Assembly (NCBI RefSeq): GCF_007670255.1
Contig: NZ_SZVS01000005.1
Coordinates: 62,001-126,000, forward strand
Source: Paenarthrobacter nicotinovorans
Lineage (GTDB): Bacteria > Actinomycetota > Actinomycetes > Actinomycetales > Micrococcaceae
Length of the DNA stretch: 64,000 nucleotides
Direction of reading: 5' to 3'
Part shown: piece after piece, positions 57,948-64,000 of the stretch
Layout: every line of letters begins with the position of its first letter
How positions within the stretch are numbered: the first letter of the stretch is position 1
Made by a program: the position numbers and the translations under genes
The notes under the pieces: model-generated
The model's input: the letters and a program-made list of their open reading frames with translations, nothing else
What the model was told of the DNA's origin: nothing
Databases searched by the model: none

Positions 57948-59189
57948 GGTTCCGACTATAGGGGGTCCGGACCCGCCGTCGTCCAGCTTTGTGACCTTCC
58001 CCAGCAGGTAGCGACGCTCCTGGAGGCTCTGTGTTTTTTTGGCTGCGGCAAGAAAAGCGGCACGGGCCTGCGGAATCGAGCCGGCCATCTCGTACAGATG
58101 CCCACGCACGGCATCCAGCCGGTGCGAGCGCCCGAGCCCAGCATCCAGCCCGGCAAGCAGCTCAAGACCCGCCGCAGGCCCCTTCACCATGGCCAGGGCC
58201 ACTGCGCGGTTCAGCGTCACCACCGGACTCGGAGCGACAGCCTCCAACACCGTGTACAGGGCAAGGATTTGCGGCCAATCGGTTTCCTCGTTGGAGGCCG
58301 CCTCCGCGTGAACGGCCGCGATCGCGGCCTGCAGTTGGTACGGTCCGGCAGCACCGCGTCCCAGCACTGATGACAACAGCGCAATGCCCTCGTCGATCTG
58401 CGCGCGGTTCCACAGATTTCGGTCCTGCTCAGCCAGCGGAACCGGGGTCCCATCGCCCAGAGTCCGCGCCGATCGCCGGGAGTCGGTGAGCAGCATCAGC
58501 GCCAGCAGTCCGGTCACCTCCGGCTCGGGGGCAGCGGCCACCAACAGGCGAGCCAGCCGGATGGCCTCCGTAGTAAGTTCTTCGCGCTGCAGCGACGCAC
58601 CTGAGCTCGCAGCGTAACCTTCGTTGAAGATCAAGTACAGGACGTGAAGTACGACGCCGAGCCTCGCCTTCCGCTCGGAAGGCGGCGGCATGCTGAACGT
58701 GGCTCCGGCCTTCTGGATCCCCTGTTTCGCGCGGCTGATGCGTTGTCCCATGGTCGCTTCGGGGACCAGGAAGGCTGAGGCGATTTCCGCCGTCGTGAGT
58801 CCTCCAACTGCCCTCAGCGTCAGGGCCAGTTGCGACGGTGCCGACAACGCGGGGTGGCAGCAGAGGAACATGAGGGTAAGGGTGTCGTCTGTTTCCGGGG
58901 CGGCGCTGTACTGGACGTCCATGGCCGCGACCCGTTCCTCACGCGCACGCCGGGCATTTTCACTTCGATAGAAATCCACCAAGCGGCGTGATGCGACCGC
59001 CATCAGCCATGCTTTCGGGTTGTCCGGCAGGGCAGAGGGCCATTGCATGGCGGCCTCCAACAGCGCTTCCTGGACGGCGTCCTCGCAGGCATCGAACTGG
59101 CCGTGCTTGCGTGCCAGCACGCCGAGGACCTGCGGCGCGAGGGTGCGCAGCAGGTCCTCGATGTCTCTTTCCCGGGCGGGTTGGGCCAA
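56964..59189 (-). CDS. ECF42-type sigma factor fused in frame to an aldo/keto reductase
   Basis: One uninterrupted 741-codon frame from TTG 59189. Residues 1-about 165 are sigma-70 regions 2 and 4 (GQFDACEDAVQEALLEAAMQ, KAWLMAVASRRLVDFYRSEN, GGLTTAEIASAFLVPEATMG). About 165-405 is the C-terminal extension with LIFNEGYAASSG typical of ECF42/SigJ-like factors. Residues 415-741 are a full aldo/keto reductase. The usual sigma stop is absent; a linker rich in Gly/Pro joins them. It follows the YCII gene by 3 nt, as in ECF42-DGPF pairs. Real fusion, or two proteins made with an internal start. Confidence 0.8.
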   Translation of the reverse strand: MAQPARERDIEDLLRTLAPQVLGVLARKHGQFDACEDAVQEALLEAAMQWPSALPDNPKAWLMAVASRRLVDFYRSENARRAREERVAAMDVQYSAAPETDDTLTLMFLCCHPALSAPSQLALTLRAVGGLTTAEIASAFLVPEATMGQRISRAKQGIQKAGATFSMPPPSERKARLGVVLHVLYLIFNEGYAASSGASLQREELTTEAIRLARLLVAAAPEPEVTGLLALMLLTDSRRSARTLGDGTPVPLAEQDRNLWNRAQIDEGIALLSSVLGRGAAGPYQLQAAIAAVHAEAASNEETDWPQILALYTVLEAVAPSPVVTLNRAVALAMVKGPAAGLELLAGLDAGLGRSHRLDAVRGHLYEMAGSIPQARAAFLAAAKKTQSLQERRYLLGKVTKLDDGGSGPPIVGTMEQRILGKTGRPVSTVGLGTWQLGADWGSVTEADAFAVLEASVEHGVTFFDTADVYGDGRSEQFIGRFLSEHPELNVTVATKMGRRVDQVPENYTLKNFREWTDRSRRNLQQDTLDLVQLHCPPTSVYSNSEVYDALDTLVSEGAIRNYGVSVERTDEALEAIKRGNTASVQIILNAFRLKPLDEVLPAAKEAGVGIIARVPLASGLLSGKYTPETEFPENDHRNYNRDGAAFDVGETFSGVDFATGVKAAQEFSALVPDGVTTPQAALAWVVAQDGVTSVIPGARSAEQAAANAEAGDMHVVGAGLSDGVRDIYDRYFREAIHPRW

Positions 59190-59192
59190 GGA

Positions 59193-59552
59193 CTAAACCT
59201 CCGGAGGGCCGTCCGCGAGGGCGCGGAGCTCAACCACCTGGGAGTACTTCACAATGCTGGAACAGATTTCCACGGCTCGCTCCTCGCTGGCGACATCGAC
59301 CACCCAGTAGCCGACGAGGGATTCCTTGGATTCGGCGTAGGGGCCATCGGTGGTGATGACGCCGTCCGGGGTCTGCTTGACGAGCTTGGCGGTGCTGCCG
59401 TCGGTCAGACCGGCGTTGAAGACGAGTTCCCCGGATTCGGTCAGGTCCTTGTCGATCTGGATCATGAATCCGATCATTTCCCGGATCCACTCAGGATCGG
59501 CGGTCTCCATCATGCCCTCAGCGGACCCGAACATCATGATCATGTATTTCAT
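59193..59552 (-). CDS. YCII-related (DGPF) protein
   Basis: 119 residues from ATG 59552 with AAGGAG 8 nt upstream. KYMIMMFGSAEGM at the start and the DGPYAESKESLVGYWVVDV block identify the YCII/DGPF family. These proteins are the standard genomic partners of ECF42 sigma factors, although their chemistry is unknown. Ends 3 nt before the sigma start. Confidence 0.9.
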   Translation of the reverse strand: MKYMIMMFGSAEGMMETADPEWIREMIGFMIQIDKDLTESGELVFNAGLTDGSTAKLVKQTPDGVITTDGPYAESKESLVGYWVVDVASEERAVEICSSIVKYSQVVELRALADGPPEV

Positions 59553-59652
59553 GGCTAACTCCTTGTGACGTGGCGCCCTGGATGGGTGCTTCACTCATGG
59601 GTCGGAACTGGTGAGGAGATTTCTACATGGTTCCGGAATCTTTTTTTGAGCC

Positions 59653-60468
59653 TTATGCCCGGGCGATGACTTCGCCGTTCGGAATGAGGAAATAGCCGTC
59701 CTCGGTGGCGCCCCAGCGGTGCCAGCCGGCGGCGATCCGGGCAAGGTCGGCCTCGTTGGCCAGGCCATATTCCAAGGCCTGCTCGGCGAACGCGGAATGG
59801 AGAACGCGTTCGCTCCAGACCCGGGATTGCCAGGCACGCTGCTGGGCCGTGGCGTAGAGCCAGTTGCTGCTTGTGGGGGCCACCTGCGTGAATCCTGCCT
59901 GCTGCGCCCATGAGACCAAGCGCCGGCCGGCGTCGGGTTCTGCTCCGTTGCGCCGGGCGATCTTTTGGTACAACTCCATCCAGTCGTCGAGTTCCGGAAC
60001 TTCCGGGTACCAGCTCATGCCGTGGAAATCGGCGTCGCGCACGGCCACGATGGCACCGGGTTTGGCTACGCGGCGCATCTCACGCAGGGCCGCGACGGGG
60101 TCGGTGAGGTGCTGGAGGACCTGGTGGGCGTGGACGAGGTCGAACGATTCGTCCTCATAGTCGAGATCATAGATATTGCCGGTTTGGAACGTCACGTTGT
60201 CCACGCCGCGCTCCCTGGCCAGTTCGGTTGCCTGCGCCACGATATCGGCAGAGCGGTCCAGCCCGATCACTTGCCCCGGCGCAACCAGCCCCGCGAAATC
60301 GCAGGTGATGCTCCCAGGTCCGCAACCGACGTCGAGAACCGACGTTCCGGGGGTGAGATGGGGGATCACGAACGCCGCCGAATTCTCGACCGTCCGTGAA
60401 GCATGGGCCCGGACAACCGACTCGTGGTGCCCGTGGGTATAGACATCTTCTGGCTGCTGCGCGTTCAT
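59653..60468 (-). CDS. Class I SAM-dependent methyltransferase
   Basis: 271 residues. SAM-binding motif I VLDVGCGPGSITCDFA, acidic residue in IGLDRSADIVAQA, and DESFDLVHAHQVLQHLTDPV (motif post-I/II) as in UbiE/COQ5-like enzymes. No substrate clue; C-terminal helical part is typical of small-molecule methyltransferases. Monocistronic; the MarR-side palindrome lies upstream. Confidence 0.9.
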   Translation of the reverse strand: MNAQQPEDVYTHGHHESVVRAHASRTVENSAAFVIPHLTPGTSVLDVGCGPGSITCDFAGLVAPGQVIGLDRSADIVAQATELARERGVDNVTFQTGNIYDLDYEDESFDLVHAHQVLQHLTDPVAALREMRRVAKPGAIVAVRDADFHGMSWYPEVPELDDWMELYQKIARRNGAEPDAGRRLVSWAQQAGFTQVAPTSSNWLYATAQQRAWQSRVWSERVLHSAFAEQALEYGLANEADLARIAAGWHRWGATEDGYFLIPNGEVIARA

Positions 60469-60490
60469 AGGGAAACGCTACAACCACCCC

Positions 60491-60560
60491 ACCCCAACTG
60501 GGGGACAGGAAACGGTCCAATAGGGGCTCATTGGGTCGTTTGCTGTCCCCTAGTTGGGTT
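60491..60560. repeat. Palindromic element, GGGGACAG type, copy 2
   Basis: Left arm CCCAACTGGGGGACAG (from 60494) and right arm CTGTCCCCTAGTTGGG (to 60558) plus inner AAACG/CGTTT pairing, around a 22-nt centre. The ends match the element at 49449-49516. The right arm overlaps the marR 3' end and supplies its last codons and TAG stop. Confidence 0.75.
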
Positions 60561-61116
60561 CCGCCGCTGTGGCTTGTCGCCGGGCTTCGATGGTCGCCTC
60601 CACCATGTCGGCCATGAAGCGGCGTACGAGTTCCAGTTCCTCCGCGCTGTACTCGGCCATGGCCTTGCCCATGCGCATGGCGAGCGGCATGAAGATGGCA
60701 CTGCCGTCCTGGTACGCCTTGGGGGTCATCTGGAGTTGGACCTGGCGACGGTCCGTGCCCAGGCGCTCGCGGACCACGTGGCCGCTCGCATGGAGGCGGT
60801 CGACCAGCGCGGTGGTGGCGGGGGAGCTCAGGCGCAGTTCGCTGCGTAGCACTCCCGGCGTCACCACGAGTCCGGCGGCCGAATGTCGCATGATCACCGC
60901 CAAGGCGTTGAGGTCGGTGCGGTGCATGTCGTTTGCTCCGCCGGCAGCATCCACGTAGTGGTTGGCTTCCAGCGTGAAGTCCTGGAGCAGGCGGACCAGG
61001 TCCTGGGAGGGGCCCGACGGCGGGCCGGCACCTTCCGGCGCGGCGTCCGACGGCGGGACGGCAGCTTCCGGGGCTGCGGCAGGATTGCCGGTCCGCTGCC
61101 CGTTCTTGTCCGACAT
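60550..61116 (-). CDS. MarR-family transcriptional regulator
   Basis: 188 residues from ATG 61116 (AAGGAGG 4 nt upstream; in-frame ATGs at 61134 and 61164 are alternatives). A 35-residue Pro/Ala-rich lead is followed by the MarR winged helix: MHRTDLNALAVIMRHSAAGL, ELRLSSPATTALVDRLHASG and RERLGTDRRQVQLQMTPKA. Divergent from the MMPL transporter with a palindrome between, so it probably represses it. The last residues and stop lie inside a palindromic repeat. Confidence 0.9.
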   Translation of the reverse strand: MSDKNGQRTGNPAAAPEAAVPPSDAAPEGAGPPSGPSQDLVRLLQDFTLEANHYVDAAGGANDMHRTDLNALAVIMRHSAAGLVVTPGVLRSELRLSSPATTALVDRLHASGHVVRERLGTDRRQVQLQMTPKAYQDGSAIFMPLAMRMGKAMAEYSAEELELVRRFMADMVEATIEARRQATAAEPN

Positions 61117-61197
61117 CTGCCCTCCTTGAGTCATTTCTGCCCTCCGGATATTACTCCCCGCCACGCCCCTTCAGCGCATCCATCAAGGCAGGCCTCT

Positions 61198-61230
61198 TGA
61201 TTAGTTCCATCATGGAGATACTATATAGTC
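61198..61230 (+). promoter_or_regulatory. MMPL promoter with overlapping MarR-type palindrome
   Basis: TTGATT (61198-61203) and TACTAT (61220-61225) are 16 nt apart, a plausible promoter 45 nt upstream of the MMPL start. ACTATATAGT (61221-61230) is a perfect palindrome overlapping the -10, well placed for MarR binding. Confidence 0.5.
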
Positions 61231-61270
61231 TAATGAAAATACTTAGAAGCTTCCCCTAGAAGAAGGACTC

Positions 61271-63454
61271 ATGAATCCGCAGAAAGTACCGTTCTGGCTA
61301 CGCTGGCTGGTGCCGGTGGTGCTCGTCATCACGTGGCTGGGCATCGCAGGAGTGGGCGGCCCCACGTTCGGGCGCCTGGACGAAGTCTCCTCCAACGACC
61401 AGGCATCCTTCCTGCCCGCCGGGGCGGAAGCCACCGAAGCCGGCGACTGGCAGGCCAAGTTCCGTGATTCCAAAGAGATCCCCGCTGTGGTCATCATCGA
61501 GAACGACGCAGCATTCACCCCGGCCCAGCTGGGCGAAGCAGCCAAGCTGAAAGCCGACATCGAGGCACTCAAGCTGGGGAGCGCCGTCGTCGGTCCTATC
61601 CCTTCGGAAGACAGCAAGGCTGTTCAGTACATCGTCCCGATCGCGTCCACGGATGAAATCCGTGACGTGGTGAAGGAGTTGCGTGACGTTGTGCAGCCGG
61701 GTGCTCCGGACGGCATGAAAGCGTATGTGACAGGCCCGGCGGGATTGACGGCTGACCTCGTCAACGCCTTCGGCGGCATCGACGGAATCCTGCTGCTGGT
61801 AGCCCTGGGCGCAGTGTTCGTGATCCTGCTTCTGGTGTATCGCTCGGTGGTGCTTCCGCTGGCGGTGCTTTTCACCTCGGTCTTTGCCCTGTGCGCCGCG
61901 ATCCTGCTGGTGTTCGGCATGGCCAAACTGGGATGGATCCAGCTCAACGGCCAAAGCCAGGGCATCCTGTCGATTTTGGTGATCGGTGCCGCCACCGACT
62001 ACGCGCTGTTGTTCGTAGCACGATTCCGTGAGGCGCTGACCCACACGCGAAACCGCACGCAGGCCGTTCTAACCGCGTGGAAGGCGTCCTTCGAACCGAT
62101 TCTTGCCTCCGGCGCCACCGTCATCATCGCCCTGCTCTGCCTTCTCTTCTCCGACCTGAATTCCAACAAGGCGCTGGGCCCCGTGGCCGCAGCCGGGATC
62201 CTGTGCGCACTCTTCGCTGCGCTCACGCTCCTGCCCGCGCTGATGGCTTTGCTGGGACGCGCCGCCTTCTGGCCCTTCCGGCCCAAGCTGCTGCCCGACG
62301 ACGAACGCGAACCTGACATTGTGACCGGACTTGAGGGGCAAAAGGGTCTGTGGCGCGCCACCGGCCGCCTGGTCTCGCGGCGGCCGCGCGTCGTCTGGAT
62401 CGCGTCTGTGCTGTTGCTCCTCGTGGCCGCGACGGGTGTCCTGCAACTGAAAGCCAACGGTGTGCCGCAGACCGACGTGATCCTGTCCAAGTCCGACGCC
62501 GTGGACGGCCAGGACGCACTGGCGCGCCATTTCGACGCCGGCAGCGGCAGCCCCGCCGTCGTGGTCGCCTCCGAAGGTTCGGCGCAACAGGTCCTGGACA
62601 AGGTCAAAGCCGCCGACGGCGTTGGCGACGCCTACCTGCTGGCCGACGGAAGCGTGCCCATTACGGGAGCTCCGGGAACGCCATCCGAACCCGCAGTCCG
62701 TGACGGCAAAGTGCTCATCAACGCCACGTTGAACAACGCGGCGGACTCGATCGAGGCCGAAAATGCCGTGAAAGCCCTGCGCGTTGCCGTCAAGGAAGCA
62801 GACCCGGGAGCGTTGGTCGGCGGTGTCACTGCCACAGCCCTGGACACCAACACCACCGCACAGCGTGACTTGGTGGTCATCATCCCAATCGTGCTGGTGG
62901 TCATCCTCTTTATCCTGATGCTGCTCCTGCGCTCGGTGGTTGCGCCGGTGCTGTTGGTGCTCTCGGTGGTGTTGTCCTACGGCGCGGCCATGGGCGTCTC
63001 CGCCTGGGTGTTCAATGGGATTTTCGGATTCCCGGGAGCTGACGCAACAGTGCCGCTGTTCGGCTTTGTGTTCCTGGTTGCGCTGGGCGTTGACTACAAC
63101 ATCTTCCTCATGAGCCGAGTCCGGGAAGAATCGCTCAAGCACGGGACGCGTCCGGGTATCCTCCGGGGACTTTCCGTAACAGGGGGTGTCATCACCTCGG
63201 CCGGCGTTGTGCTCGCCGCCACGTTCGCTGCGTTGGGCGTCATCCCGATCATGTTCCTCGTGCAGCTGGCGTTCATTGTCGCGTTCGGCGTGCTCCTGGA
63301 CACCGTGCTGGTCCGGTCCTTGCTTGTTCCAGCATTGGCCTACGACATCGACAGCAAGATCTGGTGGCCGGGCAAGCTTGGGCGCGGATCTTCGGCGGAC
63401 CCAGTTGATCCGCGTGGGGAGCGTGAGGAAGAAGCAGCGTCCGTGGGGCGATAG
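61271..63454 (+). CDS. MMPL/RND-family transporter
   Basis: 727 residues, 12 helices with two large extracytoplasmic loops (about residues 35-165 and 375-530). MMPL features: LGIAGVGGPTFGRLDEVSSN, GAATDYALLFVARFREAL (first GxxxDY proton-relay motif) and ALGVDYNIFLMSRVREESL (second). Exports lipids, drugs or other hydrophobic compounds using the proton gradient. Divergent from and probably repressed by MarR. Confidence 0.93.
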   Translation: MNPQKVPFWLRWLVPVVLVITWLGIAGVGGPTFGRLDEVSSNDQASFLPAGAEATEAGDWQAKFRDSKEIPAVVIIENDAAFTPAQLGEAAKLKADIEALKLGSAVVGPIPSEDSKAVQYIVPIASTDEIRDVVKELRDVVQPGAPDGMKAYVTGPAGLTADLVNAFGGIDGILLLVALGAVFVILLLVYRSVVLPLAVLFTSVFALCAAILLVFGMAKLGWIQLNGQSQGILSILVIGAATDYALLFVARFREALTHTRNRTQAVLTAWKASFEPILASGATVIIALLCLLFSDLNSNKALGPVAAAGILCALFAALTLLPALMALLGRAAFWPFRPKLLPDDEREPDIVTGLEGQKGLWRATGRLVSRRPRVVWIASVLLLLVAATGVLQLKANGVPQTDVILSKSDAVDGQDALARHFDAGSGSPAVVVASEGSAQQVLDKVKAADGVGDAYLLADGSVPITGAPGTPSEPAVRDGKVLINATLNNAADSIEAENAVKALRVAVKEADPGALVGGVTATALDTNTTAQRDLVVIIPIVLVVILFILMLLLRSVVAPVLLVLSVVLSYGAAMGVSAWVFNGIFGFPGADATVPLFGFVFLVALGVDYNIFLMSRVREESLKHGTRPGILRGLSVTGGVITSAGVVLAATFAALGVIPIMFLVQLAFIVAFGVLLDTVLVRSLLVPALAYDIDSKIWWPGKLGRGSSADPVDPRGEREEEAASVGR

Positions 63455-63513
63455 ATCGTGCCCGTCCCGTCAATCCATGGCGGGCGTGCGGCACTCAAGC
63501 AGCCGGGTGTCGC

Positions 63514-63575
63514 GCCATTGTCCGGCGGTGGTTCCGTTGGCCGGAAGGCCAACGGAACCCTCCGCCGGCAATGGC
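63514..63575. terminator. Long stem-loop after the MMPL gene
   Basis: GCCATTG (63514-63520) pairs with CAATGGC (63569-63575), with nested CCGGCGG/CCGCCGG and GGTTCCGTTGGCC pairing its complement across a GGAA tetraloop. Over 25 bp pair with few mismatches. It lies 60 nt after the MMPL stop; the T-tract is poor, so it may be a terminator or a palindromic repeat. The rest of 63455-63709 shows nothing. Confidence 0.65.
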
Positions 63576-63709
63576 GAATATGAGGACTTCTCTCCAGCCG
63601 TTGCCCGCCTGTGAAAATTGCCAGCGGACGGAGCGATCTTTAGCGCATGGATGTATTCTTCGTGGCAGCGGGTGCGGACGACCCCGACCAGATCAATCCA
63701 GGAGAATCA

Positions 63710-64000
63710 ATGGAACAGCTGATCATCATCGGGTCCGGCCCTGCGGGCTACACGGCAGCAATTTACGCAGCCCGGGCGGGCCTGAACCCCTTGGTCCTGG
63801 CTGGTTCGGTCACGGCCGGCGGAGCCCTCATGAACACCACGGAAGTGGAGAACTTCCCCGGCTTCCCTGAAGGGATCCAAGGCCCTGAGCTGATGGACGG
63901 GCTGCAGGCCCAGGCGGAGAAGTTCGGCGCCCGGATAGTGTTCGACGACGTCACTGAAGTTTCGCTTGCAGGTCACGTCAAGACTGTGGTCACCGGCGGC
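63710..64000 (+). CDS. trxB: Thioredoxin reductase (3' end cut by window)
   Basis: 97 residues visible from ATG 63710 (GGAG 5 nt upstream; an in-frame ATG at 63647 would add 21 residues). FAD-binding GxGxxG motif in [20 protein letters not shown], then [20 protein letters not shown], identical in pattern to actinobacterial TrxB. It reduces thioredoxin with NADPH. The CxxC redox centre is beyond the edge. Confidence 0.93.
   Translation, partial: MEQLIIIGSGPAGYTAAIYAARAGLNPLVLAGSVTAGGALMNTTEVENFPGFPEGIQGPELMDGLQAQAEKFGARIVFDDVTEVSLAGHVKTVVTGG

Overview
The window is high-GC actinobacterial DNA, most likely from a Paenarthrobacter/Arthrobacter-type member of the Micrococcaceae. This is inferred from the protein content (a MurA carrying an N-terminal HTH, a fused MrpA/B, a DmdR/IdeR-type iron box, an ECF sigma factor paired with a YCII protein, YkoEDC), frequent GTG/TTG starts and 1-4 nt start/stop overlaps. 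No species-specific marker was read. It looks like chromosome: there are no transposases, integrases, phage genes or CRISPR arrays. Both ends cut a gene, a Gfo/Idh/MocA oxidoreductase on the left and a thioredoxin reductase on the right.

Layout. 1-3.0 kb: a LacI-type carbohydrate locus (oxidoreductase, repressor, TIM-barrel isomerase) with three near-identical operators. 3.1-5.7 kb: LysR with a divergent MFS exporter, then tRNA-Gly(CCC) with its terminator. 5.7-10.0 kb: two secreted proteins (an M15 peptidase and a CAP-domain protein) with related FG-GAP/VCBS C-termini, around a small SRPBCC gene. 10.1-20.4 kb: dcd, a KhtTU-like K+/H+ antiporter pair, a UMF1 transporter and a complete Mrp (A/B-C-D-E-F-G) operon. 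20.5-24.8 kb: DUF4235, a NUDIX hydrolase and a TPP-riboswitch-controlled ykoEDC operon. 24.8-28.4 kb: an iron-box divergon with a siderophore-type acyltransferase and penicillin-acylase-family hydrolase on one side and a siderophore-interacting protein on the other.

28.4-36.7 kb: a WXG100-like protein with an overlapping lipoprotein gene (candidate effector/immunity pair), HTH-MurA, an AbiEi/DUF559 gene bracketed by two palindromic elements, a GCS2 ligase, and a SAM-riboswitch operon (DUF1737, rhodanese, metZ). 36.7-41.3 kb: an unusual overlapping operon of a flavin monooxygenase, a HAL/PAL-fold protein without its MIO triad, and a cysteine-synthase-like enzyme, followed by an AhpD-like gene. 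41.5-49.4 kb: amino acid permease, pabC, cardiolipin synthase, a kinase-PabB fusion with an LMW phosphatase, and a TetR/membrane-protein divergon. 49.5-54.1 kb: a nucleoside-salvage operon (hydrolase, MFS, ribokinase) with a divergent LacI regulator and twin operators. 54.1-64 kb: a LysE exporter, an intergenic region holding a Trp-rich 36-residue ORF and a candidate ncRNA, a DinB2-like polymerase, an ECF sigma factor fused in frame to an aldo/keto reductase, YCII, a methyltransferase, MarR/MMPL and trxB.

The features most worth follow-up are the LLM/HAL-like/CysK-like operon, the iron-boxed acylase/acyltransferase/SIP unit, the WXG100-lipoprotein pair, the DUF559 gene between palindromic elements, several unusual gene fusions, and recurrent long palindromes that sit directly against stop codons.
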